DNA of 64,000 bases from Alcaligenaceae bacterium (GCA_013416435.1 JACCEN010000011.1:1-64000); one strand, 5' to 3'; positions 35,851 to 44,424 are shown, counted from the stretch's first letter. Notes: generated by a model not told the origin, from the letters alone. A program made the numbers and translations.

Positions 35851-36906
35851 ATGGCCACGCCGTCCCATATGAAAGCCGTCGTCTATGAAAGTCCGGGCAA
35901 GAAGGCTTTCGCCACCGTTCCCGCACCGAAGATCAGCCAGCCCACGGATGCCATCGTCCGGATCACCAAGACCACCATTTGCGGTACCGATCTGCATATT
36001 CTGAAAGGCGACGTACCGGCCGTCACCGCCGGCCGTGTCCTCGGTCACGAAGGAGTAGGCGTGGTGGAGGCGGTCGGCAGCGCCGTCAGCAGTTTCAAAG
36101 TCGGCGACCGCGTATTGATTTCCTGCATCACCGCCTGCGGCAAGTGCGAATATTGCAAGAAGCAGATGTACTCGCATTGCGAAGACGGCGGCTGGATCCT
36201 CGGCCACCTCATCGATGGTACCCAGGCCGAGTACGTGCGCATCCCGCATGCGGACAACAGCCTGTATCCCATCAAGGCGGGCAGCGACGAAGAAGCACTG
36301 GTCATGCTGAGCGACATCCTGCCCACCGGATTCGAAATCGGGGTCCTGTACGGCCAGGTGCAGCCCGGCGACACCGTGGCCATCGTCGGCGCAGGCCCCG
36401 TGGGCATGGCCGCGCTGCTGACGGCCCAGTTCTATTCGCCGTCCAAGCTGATCATGGTCGATGTGGACGACGCCCGTCTGGATCTGGCCAAGAAGTTCGG
36501 CGCGACCCACGTCATCAATAGCAGCCACGGCGACGTGGCCGAGGCGATCAGGAAGGAAACCAAGGACGGCGTCGATGTTGCAATAGAAGCCGTCGGCATA
36601 CCGCAGACCTTCGACGTCTGCCAGCGCGTCCTGCGTCCCGGCGGCCGCCTGGCCAACGTGGGCGTACACGGCACCGCCGTGAGTCTCGAATTGCAAAAGC
36701 TGTGGATCCAGAACATCACCATCACGACCGGCCTGGTCAACACCAACACCACGCCCATGCTGTTGAAGACCGTGGAGTCCGGAAGGCTTCAGCCCGAACA
36801 GTTGATTACCCACCGATTCGCCTTCAACGACTTCATGAAGGCCTATGAGGTGTTCGGCAACGCCTCGCGGGAGCAGGCGCTGAAGGTCATCGTGACCAGC
36901 GAGTAA
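35851..36906 (+). CDS. Zinc-dependent alcohol dehydrogenase (MDR family)
   Basis: The 351-residue medium-chain dehydrogenase has the catalytic-zinc ligands in ICGTDLH and GHEGVGVVEAVG, a structural-zinc loop CGKCEYCKKQMYSHC, and the NAD(P) motif VAIVGAGPVGMAALL. The sequence group is that of isopropanol or furfuryl-type dehydrogenases with a YGQVQPGDTV stretch. It is an oxidoreductase for secondary or short-chain alcohols and aldehydes; the exact substrate is open. AAGGAGGCAATC before the ATG is an ideal ribosome-binding site. The gene is monocistronic and flanked on both sides by repeat clusters. Confidence 0.93.
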   Translation: MATPSHMKAVVYESPGKKAFATVPAPKISQPTDAIVRITKTTICGTDLHILKGDVPAVTAGRVLGHEGVGVVEAVGSAVSSFKVGDRVLISCITACGKCEYCKKQMYSHCEDGGWILGHLIDGTQAEYVRIPHADNSLYPIKAGSDEEALVMLSDILPTGFEIGVLYGQVQPGDTVAIVGAGPVGMAALLTAQFYSPSKLIMVDVDDARLDLAKKFGATHVINSSHGDVAEAIRKETKDGVDVAIEAVGIPQTFDVCQRVLRPGGRLANVGVHGTAVSLELQKLWIQNITITTGLVNTNTTPMLLKTVESGRLQPEQLITHRFAFNDFMKAYEVFGNASREQALKVIVTSE

Positions 36907-36940
36907 GCACCGGCCCTTCCCGGCGGGGCGTTGCCGGAGG

Positions 36941-37081
36941 AATCAGACCCGATCGGGTCTGCGGTTGGGGGCAGCAGGGGTCAGACCCGATCAGGTCTGC
37001 GGTTGGAGGCCGCAGGGGTCAGACCCGATTAGGTCTGCGGTTGGGGTCAGCAGGGGTCAGACCCGATTGGGTCTGACCCCA
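36941..37081. repeat. Four-copy 38-bp tandem repeat (repeat cluster 5)
   Basis: The core tcagaccc starts at 36943, 36981, 37019 and 37057, an exact 38-bp period. Each unit reads gcaggggtcagacccgat, then Aggtctgcggttggg with small changes. The last unit ends as a full GGGTCTGACCCC arm. It belongs to the same family as the other clusters but with a shorter second arm. It lies between the alcohol dehydrogenase gene and the FUSC pseudogene. Confidence 0.9.
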
Positions 37082-37111
37082 TTGTCATCGGACTTGGCGT
37101 AGACTATTCGG

Positions 37112-38205
37112 ATGCCCGACCAAAAGCCCGCAGCGTCCACATCACCCGCGCCAGCGCGCGGCGGCCGTCGGTTGCGGGCGCGCGTCAAGAACTCACGCAG
37201 GCGCTCAGCCAGGCATTTGCTGTCTCTGGCGCAGCTGCAGGAAAGCATGAAGGTGGCTGCGCCGCCCTCCTTGCAAATTGCCATGATCGCCGGTTTGCAG
37301 GCGGCATTGGCCGTCTTGCTGGCCCTGGGCACGGCGCACCTGTCGCCATGGCCGGAGCTGGTGGGCTTTCCCGCCCTGGGGGCGCTCGCCGCCCTGTTCG
37401 GCCGCTATGCCTCGATCAAGCGGCGCCGGCGCATCGTCTTCATCTGCGGGATCCTGCTGACGCTGGGCGTGCTGCTGCCTTCGCTAATCGCCTATGCGGG
37501 CGCGGGCCGGGCCATGATGGTGCTGGTCTTTGCGCTGTTTGCGGGCGCGTCGACGATCGCGGTTTCCCATTGGAGCCTGGGCGGCCCGGGCGCGGTCATC
37601 ATCGTCTTCGCAGTGGGCGCCGCGCTGAGCCCGGTCGATTCGCTGCAAACGGTGGCGGCCCGAACGCTCGCCACGATATGGGGCGCCGCATTGGCATGGT
37701 TGGTCTGCATGCTGACCGATCGCTGGCGCAGCCAGGACGTCAGCGTGCCTGGCGCACCCTCTGGGCGGAAACCGCCATTCAATCATCAGTTGATCGCGGC
37801 CTCCCGGATCACCGCCGGGGCCGCGCTCGCCGCCCTGGTCACCCATGCCGCCGGCTGGCAGTATCCCGCCTGGGCCGCCATCGGCGCCGTTGCGGTGATG
37901 CAGGGCGGACATCTGCACATCACCCTTCGTTCTGGACGATGGTCACCGCCATCGTGCTCTTCCAGTTCGTCACGGAACTGATCATCGGCTTTAATTACGC
38001 CCTGGGGCAGATCACCGTGACGCCCATGGCCTTGCTGATGACGCATCTGGTGGCGCCCGCCGCCAACAGCAACCTGCCCGTCGAACGCGTGATCGACACC
38101 ATCGTCGGCGCCGCGCTGGGCATCGTGCTGGCCTTGATATTCTCCAGCGCGGACGATAGAGCCTATTTCCTGAGGCGGCAGAAGAAGCTGCGCGCACGGC
38201 GTTGA
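37112..38205 (+). pseudogene. FUSC/aromatic-acid-exporter-like membrane protein, broken by deletion
   Basis: From MPDQKPAAST the first frame encodes a basic N-terminus and hydrophobic segments of an FUSC-type protein, ending in the conserved GAVAVMQGGHLHIT near 37925. The expected sequence (NRALQR..GT..GA..AW..L) is missing. The conserved continuation PSFWTMVTAIVLFQF, then TELIIGFNYALGQITVTPMALLM, appears at once in the next frame and runs to a stop at 38205. A deletion of about 70-75 bp with a shift of frame near 37925-37935 explains this. The first frame alone would give a 289-aa product with a 15-residue aberrant tail. Confidence 0.75.
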
Positions 38206-38212
38206 AGCCTGG

Positions 38213-38373
38213 GGGGTCAGACCCCATGCGGGGTCTGACCCCGGAGCGGTTGAGGATCAGACCCCGGACGGGGTCTGACCCCGGGCGGCGGAGAGTAAGG
38301 GTCAGGCCCCGCATGGGGTCTGACCCTGCAGAATCAAGGTTTGGGGTCGGTCCCCGCATGGGGTCCGACCCCT
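38213..38373. repeat. GGGGTCAGACCCC-family repeat cluster 6
   Basis: Four hairpin units occur: two with GGGGTCTGACCCC second arms, one with GGGTCAGGCCCC, and one with GGGGTCGGTCCCC facing GGGGTCCGACCCC (38343-38372). The last unit lies inside the 3' end of the flavoprotein gene and encodes its final residues. Confidence 0.9.
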
Positions 38374-39593
38374 CGCGATGCTTCCAGCCATCTCAGGGCC
38401 CCCTGTGCCGCCGCGTGCCCGCTGGCGAAGCAGGCGGTCAGCAGATAGCCGCCGGTGGGCGCCTCCCAATCCAGCATTTCGCCCGCGCAGAACACGCCGG
38501 GCACGTCACGCAGCATCAGGTCCGCATCCAAAGAATCGAACGCCACGCCACCCGCCGTGCTGATCGCCTCATCCAGCGGCCGCGTGCCGGTCAATCGCAG
38601 CGGCAGGCATTTGATCGCGCGCGCCAGAACATCGGGTCGGCCGTATGCCGACTTGTCCAGGCACTCGCGCAGCAGGCTGGCTTTCGCACCCTGCAAGCCC
38701 AAGCGGCTCGCCAAGTGACTGGACCATGAGCGCGAGCCGCGCGGCCTGGAAATCTCGGCCAGTACTTGGTCCGGATCCCTGTCGGGCAAGAGGTCCATGC
38801 ACAGCCAGGCCTCGCCCTCGCGCTCCAGGGCTTCGCGCAGCAGCGCCGACCAGGCGTACACCAGTCCGCCCTCCAGCCCGTCCGACGTCACCATGCACTC
38901 TCCGCGCCGCATCGGCGTCTCGCCGCGCGGCGCCATGGCGATGGATTTGAGCGGCTGCCCCGCATGGCGTTCCTGGAACAATGGGCTCCAACCGGCAAGA
39001 AAGCCGCAGTTGGCGGGGCGCAAAGGCGTGATGCGCACCCGCCTTGCCGCCAGCGGCCCCTGCCATGCGCCATCCGAACCCAGGCGGGGCCAACTGGCTC
39101 CGCCCAGCGCAAGAATCACCGCGTCGGGACGCGATTCGATCGGCCCCTGCGGCGTGTCGAACAGGACGTCCCCGTTCTCCGACCAGCCTTTCCATACGTG
39201 ACGGGTATGCACTTGCACACCCTGCGCGCGCAAGCGATGCAGCCATTTACGCAGCATGGGCGCGGCCTTCATCTCGCTGGGAAACACCCTGCCGGAGGAT
39301 CCGACGAAGGTTTCCACGCCCAACTCATGCGTCCAGGCACGCAGATCGTCGGGATTGAACTGCCGCAGCCAGTTGCCCACCTCGTTTGACCGTTCGCGAT
39401 AGCGCGACACGAACCTGTCGGCCGGTTCGCTGTGGGTCAGGTTGAGCCCACCGCGCCCCGCCAGCAGGAACTTGCGGCCCACGGACGGCATCGCATCGTA
39501 GACCTGCACTTGCGCACCCGCCCGGGCCAGCGTTTCGGCCGCCATGAGGCCGGCGGGACCGCCGCCGATCACCGCGATGTAAGAAGAGGGCAT
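38334..39593 (-). CDS. NAD(P)/FAD-dependent oxidoreductase (BaiN/HI0933-type)
   Basis: The 419-residue flavoprotein has an N-terminal dinucleotide fold (IAVIGGGPAGLMAAETLAR), GRKFLLAGRGGLNLTHSE, VILALGGASWPRLGSDG and the C-terminal GVFCAGEMLDWEAPTGGY followed by LLTACFASGHAAAQGA, all typical of the HI0933/BaiN family. Enzymes in this family reduce double bonds or act in unknown redox steps. The protein should normally end shortly after ALRWLEA; the last dozen residues (GVGPHAGTDPKP) are encoded by the intergenic repeat that runs into the frame. Confidence 0.9.
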   Translation of the reverse strand: MPSSYIAVIGGGPAGLMAAETLARAGAQVQVYDAMPSVGRKFLLAGRGGLNLTHSEPADRFVSRYRERSNEVGNWLRQFNPDDLRAWTHELGVETFVGSSGRVFPSEMKAAPMLRKWLHRLRAQGVQVHTRHVWKGWSENGDVLFDTPQGPIESRPDAVILALGGASWPRLGSDGAWQGPLAARRVRITPLRPANCGFLAGWSPLFQERHAGQPLKSIAMAPRGETPMRRGECMVTSDGLEGGLVYAWSALLREALEREGEAWLCMDLLPDRDPDQVLAEISRPRGSRSWSSHLASRLGLQGAKASLLRECLDKSAYGRPDVLARAIKCLPLRLTGTRPLDEAISTAGGVAFDSLDADLMLRDVPGVFCAGEMLDWEAPTGGYLLTACFASGHAAAQGALRWLEASRGVGPHAGTDPKP

Positions 39594-39603
39594 GAGACGA
39601 TTA

Positions 39604-39631
39604 GGGCCTGCTAACGCTGAAAGGTAGGCGC
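39604..39631. repeat. Short GCCTGCYRACGCTRAAA-type repeat, copy 2
   Basis: GGGCCTGCTAACGCTGAAA followed by GGTAGGCGC matches the copy at 24429 in order and spacing. It lies between the flavoprotein start and the end of the citryl-CoA-lyase-like gene. Confidence 0.4.
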
Positions 39632-39665
39632 TGATTTTACATGCGGGGTCGCCTGTCGGCGGGCT

Positions 39666-40499
39666 CTACCTTGCCGTCGGGAAGTCGCGGGGCGGATGGC
39701 CGTCGTAGGCAGGCAGGTACTGGCGTGGAATGGGCCCTTTGTTTCGCCCGCCTTGCTGTGCCTGCTCCCAGGCGTGCGCAAGAATCCCGACGGAGCGCGA
39801 AAGGCAGAACAGTCCGCGCGCCAAGGCGGGCGGAAAACCCAATTCCGCATAGATGACCGCGGTCGCCCCATCGATGTTCATTGGTATGGGACGCTGCTTG
39901 CGCGCCTGCAGCTCTGTCTCCACGGCTCTTGCTATGGCGGCATAACGGCCGCTGACTGCACCGTGCGCAAGGGCCTGATCCACGAGCTCGAGCAAGCGGA
40001 TTGCGCGCGGATCGATCGGATGAAACCGGTGGCCAAAGCCTGGGATGTACTTGCCATGCCGTGCAATGAACGCATCCAGCCCCTTGCGGACCGCCGCGGA
40101 CGTTTCCGTACCCGATTCGATATCGCCGGCGATCTCCTGATACAAGGCCACCGCCTGCTCACCGGCGCCGCCATGGACGTCACCCAGTACATTGACCGCC
40201 GACCCCATGGCGTTATTGAGGCTGACACCGCAAGTCATTGCCATGCGCGAGATCGCGATGCTGGGCGCCTGCGGCCCGTGATCCACGGCGGACATCAACG
40301 CAGCCTCCAGCAGCGCTCCCTGGCCCGGGGCGGGAAGATCCCCGCGCAGCATGAGCCAGATCATTTCAGCGAAGCCGATATTGCCGATCAGATCCTGGAC
40401 GGCATAGCCGTGGTAGCGGATGCTTCCAGGTGCTATGTCGGAAATTCGCGTGCGCCACCAATTGCTGCTGGCCAGTTCATCGTCAGCCGAATCGCTCAT
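39666..40499 (-). CDS. Citryl-CoA lyase-like protein (short citrate-synthase fold)
   Basis: The 277-residue protein is shorter than citrate synthase (about 430) and corresponds to the stand-alone lyase domain: SIRYHGYAVQDLIG at the N-terminus, VLGDVHGGAGEQA (first catalytic His), PGFGHRFHPIDPRA (second His) and NIDGATAVIYAELGFP (catalytic Asp). Such proteins cleave citryl-CoA or analogues to acetyl-CoA and a 2-oxoacid. Its ATG overlaps the stop of the CoA-transferase gene by 4 nt. The pairing implies that the transferase makes the acyl-CoA and this enzyme splits it. The acyl group is unknown. Confidence 0.85.
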   Translation of the reverse strand: MSDSADDELASSNWWRTRISDIAPGSIRYHGYAVQDLIGNIGFAEMIWLMLRGDLPAPGQGALLEAALMSAVDHGPQAPSIAISRMAMTCGVSLNNAMGSAVNVLGDVHGGAGEQAVALYQEIAGDIESGTETSAAVRKGLDAFIARHGKYIPGFGHRFHPIDPRAIRLLELVDQALAHGAVSGRYAAIARAVETELQARKQRPIPMNIDGATAVIYAELGFPPALARGLFCLSRSVGILAHAWEQAQQGGRNKGPIPRQYLPAYDGHPPRDFPTAR

Positions 40500-41695
40500 A
40501 CCACTCCCTCGTTTTTCATGGCGATGATGTCATCGCTCGTGTAGCCAAGCTGGACAAGCAGCTCATCGGTATCCTGGCCCAGCACCGGCGGCGGCTCCTG
40601 GACCGAAGGCGCGCGTCCGTCCACCTTGAACCCGCTGCGCACGATCTCGACATCGCGGCCGACACCGGGCACCTGGGCAAAGCGCCCTATCATTCCGCGC
40701 CCCCGAACCTGCGGATGAGCCAGTATCTTGTCGATGCCATAGACCGGTCCCGCAGGAATGCCTTGCTCTGCCAGCATCGGCCACCAGTCTTCGGCCGAGC
40801 GTGCCGACAAAGCGTCTTCCAGCAGCGCTTTCAACGCCGCGCGATTCTGCAAACGCGCCTGCCGCGTCGAGAACCGGCTGTCTTCGATGAGCCCGGGCTT
40901 GCCGACCGCTTTGCACAGGGCTTCGAACTGTTCCTGCTTATTGGCCGCGATGTTCAGCAAGCCGTCGCCGCTGCGGAAGGTGCCTGAAGGGCTGGCCGTG
41001 AAGTTGTCGTTGCCCATCGGGGCCGGCGTGTGCGCGGCGTTGAGGTAGTTGGACACCACCCACCCCATCGTCGCAATGACCGATTCCAGCATGGAGACAT
41101 CGATGAAACGCGCCTCGCTGCGGGATGCGTTGCACAGCTCGGCGGTCAAGGCGAAGGCCGCCGTCATGCCGCCTATGGTGTCGGCGATGGGATAGCCTAC
41201 GCGGTAAGGCGCGGTATCCGGATCGCCCGTGATGCTCATCACGCCCGACATGCCCTGAACGATCTGATCGTAGGCAGGCAAGCCTTTGAAAGGGCCGTCC
41301 TGGCCAAATCCCGAGATGGCGCAATAGACAAGCCGCGGCTGGTGGCGACGCAGGACCTCGAATCCCAGGCCGAGCTTGTCCATGACACCAGGCCTGAAAT
41401 TCTCGACCACTGCGTCAGCCGTCTCCACGAGTTTCAGGAATAGCGCTTTTCCCTTGGCGCTTTTCAAGTTGACGGTAATGGAACGCTTCCCGGCGTTCTG
41501 CGCCAGGAAGGACAGCCCCATGAGCCGCCCGTTCAAGTCGGCGTCCGCGCCCAGTTGACGGGCCAGGTCGCCCGTGCCGGGGGTCTCGACCTTGATGACG
41601 TCCGCGCCCATCAGCGCCATTTGGTGGCAGCAGAATGGTCCCGCCAAGACATTGGTCAGGTCGAGGACGCGGATATGCTTCAGCGCTTCGGACAT
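40496..41695 (-). CDS. CaiB/BaiF family (class III) CoA-transferase
   Basis: The 399-residue class III CoA-transferase begins HIRVLDLTNVLAGPFCCHQMALMGADVIKVE, the standard start, with the catalytic Asp in RFIDVSMLESV (about residue 175) and KSAKGKALFLKLVETADAVVENFRPG. The enzyme moves CoA from a donor such as succinyl-CoA to a carboxylic acid. It sits between the Bug receptor gene (4-bp gap) and the lyase gene (4-nt overlap), which fits one operon for uptake, CoA activation and cleavage of a hydroxy-acid. Confidence 0.92.
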   Translation of the reverse strand: MSEALKHIRVLDLTNVLAGPFCCHQMALMGADVIKVETPGTGDLARQLGADADLNGRLMGLSFLAQNAGKRSITVNLKSAKGKALFLKLVETADAVVENFRPGVMDKLGLGFEVLRRHQPRLVYCAISGFGQDGPFKGLPAYDQIVQGMSGVMSITGDPDTAPYRVGYPIADTIGGMTAAFALTAELCNASRSEARFIDVSMLESVIATMGWVVSNYLNAAHTPAPMGNDNFTASPSGTFRSGDGLLNIAANKQEQFEALCKAVGKPGLIEDSRFSTRQARLQNRAALKALLEDALSARSAEDWWPMLAEQGIPAGPVYGIDKILAHPQVRGRGMIGRFAQVPGVGRDVEIVRSGFKVDGRAPSVQEPPPVLGQDTDELLVQLGYTSDDIIAMKNEGVV

Positions 41696-41699
41696 GGGA

Positions 41700-42683
41700 T
41701 CACTTGATTTGGATGTTCGCGTCCGAGATGATCTTGGACCACTTGGCCGAATCGTCGGCGATCACCCCGGCGAATTCCTGCACCGAGCCGCCCAGCACCA
41801 CATTGCCTTCGTCCATGATGTTCGTCCGCAGCTTGTCGGTATTGAGGACTTCGTTTACGGCCCGATTGACGGTCTCGATGATGTCCTTGGGCGTTCCCGC
41901 CGGCATGATCAGGCCCGTCTTGGAAGCGGCCTCGAAGCCGGGCAAGGTTCCTGCCAGCGGCGGCACATTGGGCAATTGCGGAATGGGCTCGAGCGTCGTG
42001 ATGGCCAGCGCCCTGATCTTCGGATTGTCCTGCTGGGACATGACGGCCGGCGTCGACGCGAAGAACGCATCGATCTGGCCGCCCAGCAGATCGTTCATGG
42101 CGGGGGCCGCCCCCTTGTACGGCACATGCAGAACCTCGATACCGGCCTCATGCGCAAAAAACCGGCCCGTGATGTCGCCCACGGTGCCCGTGCCGGCATT
42201 GCCGACCGTAAGCCGGCCCGGGTTTGCCTTGGCGAAATCCACCAGCTGCTGCACGTTCTTGTACGGTTTGTCGGCGGCGACGATCAACACCATGGGCTGC
42301 GACGCAACCGACACGACCGGCGCGAAATCCTTTGCCACGTCGTAGGAAATATTGCTGTACAGATAAGGATTGATTGACAGGTTGGACGTCTGACCCAGCG
42401 CCATGTTGTAGCCGTTCGGCGTAGAACGGGCCAGCATGCCCAGGCCCACCGTTCCGCCCGCGCCCGGCCGGTTATCCACCACAATGTTCCATTTGAACTT
42501 TTCGGCAAGCGCGTTGGCAACGAAGCGCGCCATTGTGTCCGTGCCGCCGCCGGGCGGGAACGGGACCAGCAGCTTAACGGTCTGCGACGGATAAGCCTCG
42601 GCCGCCTGGGAAATGGACGGCGCCGCCAGGGTGCCGAGCGCCAACGCCGATATGGCGGCGAGTTTGCGAAACTGAATCATCAT
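41700..42683 (-). CDS. Bug/TctC-family receptor of the CoA-transferase operon
   Basis: The 327-residue protein has a signal peptide (MMIQFRKLAAISALALGTLAAPSISQA). The mature protein starts EAYPSQTVKLLVPFPPGGGTDTMAR, the classic Bug ligand loop. VDNRPGAGGTVGLGMLARSTPNGY and NAGTGTVGDITGRFF follow. An alternative ATG lies one codon downstream. The gene is inside a five-gene operon, so its ligand is probably the acid that the CoA-transferase, lyase, aldolase and dehydrogenase act upon. Confidence 0.92.
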   Translation of the reverse strand: MMIQFRKLAAISALALGTLAAPSISQAAEAYPSQTVKLLVPFPPGGGTDTMARFVANALAEKFKWNIVVDNRPGAGGTVGLGMLARSTPNGYNMALGQTSNLSINPYLYSNISYDVAKDFAPVVSVASQPMVLIVAADKPYKNVQQLVDFAKANPGRLTVGNAGTGTVGDITGRFFAHEAGIEVLHVPYKGAAPAMNDLLGGQIDAFFASTPAVMSQQDNPKIRALAITTLEPIPQLPNVPPLAGTLPGFEAASKTGLIMPAGTPKDIIETVNRAVNEVLNTDKLRTNIMDEGNVVLGGSVQEFAGVIADDSAKWSKIISDANIQIK

Positions 42684-42728
42684 GCCTCTCCTTGGATTTC
42701 GTTTTATCGATGAAATGACAACAGCCAG

Positions 42729-42750
42729 CGTCCGCTGACGCTAAACAGGC
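42729..42750. repeat. Short GCCTGCYRACGCTRAAA-type repeat, copy 3 (partial)
   Basis: CGTCCGCTGACGCTAAACAGGC is a diverged match to the copies at 24429 and 39604. It overlaps the 3' end of the RraA-like gene and the gap after it. Confidence 0.3.
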
Positions 42751-43433
42751 AGGCCTTTGGCCCGCAGTACCGCATTGAACCGCTCGGGGTCCGAAGTACC
42801 TTGCTCGTTGGACAAGCGGATGGCCTGCTCGCGTTGCAGGTGCGCGCGCACACGGGGCAGCAGGCCATCCGCCTCTGCAACCGGCACGCATATGACTCCA
42901 TCGGCGTCGCCCATGATCAGATCACCCGGCTGGACCACCAGGCCCGCGCAAGCGATCGGCACATTGATCTGCCCCGGGCCTTCCTTGCTGGGCCCGCGAT
43001 GGGTATGCCCCTTCGCAAAGACCGGCATGCGGCCGTCGGCCCACTCGACCAGATCGCGTATGGCTCCATCGATGACGAAGCCGCCGATCTGTCGCGCCAG
43101 CGCCGTCGTTCTCATGAGCCCGCCGATGAGCGCCTGGGTCAGGTCGCCGCCGCCATCGATGACGATGATGTCGCCGGGCTGCGCCATCATCAGCGCCTTA
43201 TGGATCATCAGGTTGTCGCCCGGGCGGACCTGCACGGTCAGCGCGGGCCCGCACAGCACCGCATGCAGGTCCTCGTGATAGGGCTTCAGCCCCATGGCGC
43301 CGAGCGACCGGCCCATGCAATCGCCCGCCACCGCCACAGGCACGTCCCTGAACTCGGCAATCAACCGAGCGGACAAGCCGCGAGGCATTTCATTGATGCG
43401 ATAGCCGGGAGGCCAGCTTTCTTCAGAGGACAT
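42741..43433 (-). CDS. RraA-like / 4-hydroxy-4-methyl-2-oxoglutarate aldolase-type protein
   Basis: The 230-residue protein has the RraA/HMG-aldolase fold: DCMGRSLGAMG, CGPALTVQVRPGDNLMIHKAL, the PGDIIVIDGGGD strand and the pyruvate/metal-site motif GFVIDGAIRD (catalytic Arg-Asp), then GDADGV. Bacterial enzymes of this type cleave 4-carboxy-4-hydroxy-2-oxoadipate or related hydroxy-oxoacids to pyruvate, or decarboxylate oxaloacetate. The ATG at 43433 has GGAGGG upstream. It overlaps the end of the dehydrogenase gene by 11 nt. Confidence 0.85.
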   Translation of the reverse strand: MSSEESWPPGYRINEMPRGLSARLIAEFRDVPVAVAGDCMGRSLGAMGLKPYHEDLHAVLCGPALTVQVRPGDNLMIHKALMMAQPGDIIVIDGGGDLTQALIGGLMRTTALARQIGGFVIDGAIRDLVEWADGRMPVFAKGHTHRGPSKEGPGQINVPIACAGLVVQPGDLIMGDADGVICVPVAEADGLLPRVRAHLQREQAIRLSNEQGTSDPERFNAVLRAKGLPV

Positions 43434-44424
43434 GTGTCCCTCCATGGACTTCAGGTTGCAGTTGGTTGAAATTCACGACCCTGTCGCGATCGAGGGTCTG
43501 GTGCTTCAGATAGCCGAGTACGTTCCGAGCCGCGCCCAGAGCCATCGCAGCCAGGGCGGCATGGGTGGACCCGCCCACGTGGGGCGTCAATACGACGTTG
43601 CTCATGCGGCGCAGCGGACTGTCGGCGGCCAAGGGCTCTTCGGCCGTCGTATCAAGCCCCGCGGCATAGAGCCGGCCATCGGCGAGCGCCGCGATAAGCG
43701 CGTCTTCGTCCACCACTTCGCCGCGCGCCGTATTCACCAGAATGGCGCCGGATGGCAACTTGCCCAGTTGCTCCGCGGCGATCAGCGAACGCGTGGAGGA
43801 CGTGAGCGGCACATGCAGGCTCAATACGTCGGACCGGCTCAAGAGCGAGTCCAGGTCGGCAAGCCATTCGATCTCTCCTGATGCCGAGTCCGCCTTCACA
43901 TGCGGATCGTAGGCTGCCACCCGCATGCCCAGGGCCAGGCAGAATTTCGCAACCAGGCGTCCGACTTGCCCGAATCCCACCAGTCCCAGGGTCCTGCCTT
44001 TCAGCTCCAGGCCGTTTTGAAGCCGCGTCCAGCGGCCCGCGCGTATCTCGCCATCCATGTGCGCAAGACTGCGAGCCGCCGCCAGCATCAATCCCAAAGT
44101 CATCTCGGCAACCGACTGCGCGTTCGCGCCGGGCGTGACGAAGACGGGGATTCCCCTTGACGTGCAGGCCTGGACATCGATATTGCTGACGCCGACCCCA
44201 TGCTTGGACACGACTTTCAAACTGGCGCAGGACTGGATGGCGCGTGCGGACAGATCGACCGTACGGGAGATGACGGCGTCGACCTTCTCGTTTCCCAGGA
44301 TGGCTTCGACTTCAGCGGCATCCCCCGCTCCGCGCAGGAAAATGGTCCGGCATCCCTCTTGTTCCAGCAGCGCCATGCCTGCGGCGTCGAGCGTTCGAGC
44401 GGTGACCAGAATGGTGTGCTGCAT
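43423..44424 (-). CDS. D-2-hydroxyacid dehydrogenase (phosphoglycerate-dehydrogenase-like)
   Basis: The 333-residue NAD(P)-dependent dehydrogenase has the dinucleotide motif GLVGFGQVGRLVAKF, catalytic Arg in LVNTARGEVVDEDAL, Glu in TTAEEPL and His in TPHVGGSTHAA. The N-terminal part of the substrate-binding domain has KVVSKHGVGVSNID. There is no C-terminal ACT domain, so serine synthesis is unlikely. In this operon it may oxidise the hydroxyl of a D-2-hydroxy acid to the 2-oxoacid needed by the aldolase. The ATG at 44424 has GGGA upstream; 44436 is an alternative. It is first in the operon. Confidence 0.88.
   Translation of the reverse strand: MQHTILVTARTLDAAGMALLEQEGCRTIFLRGAGDAAEVEAILGNEKVDAVISRTVDLSARAIQSCASLKVVSKHGVGVSNIDVQACTSRGIPVFVTPGANAQSVAEMTLGLMLAAARSLAHMDGEIRAGRWTRLQNGLELKGRTLGLVGFGQVGRLVAKFCLALGMRVAAYDPHVKADSASGEIEWLADLDSLLSRSDVLSLHVPLTSSTRSLIAAEQLGKLPSGAILVNTARGEVVDEDALIAALADGRLYAAGLDTTAEEPLAADSPLRRMSNVVLTPHVGGSTHAALAAMALGAARNVLGYLKHQTLDRDRVVNFNQLQPEVHGGTHVL

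Noticed and set aside
36941-37081. CRISPR array
   Set aside because: The 38-bp units are tandem with no unique spacers, only four copies, and no cas genes nearby.
43423-44424. SerA (serine biosynthesis) annotation for the D-2-hydroxyacid dehydrogenase
   Set aside because: No ACT domain and catabolic operon context with aldolase and Bug receptor.
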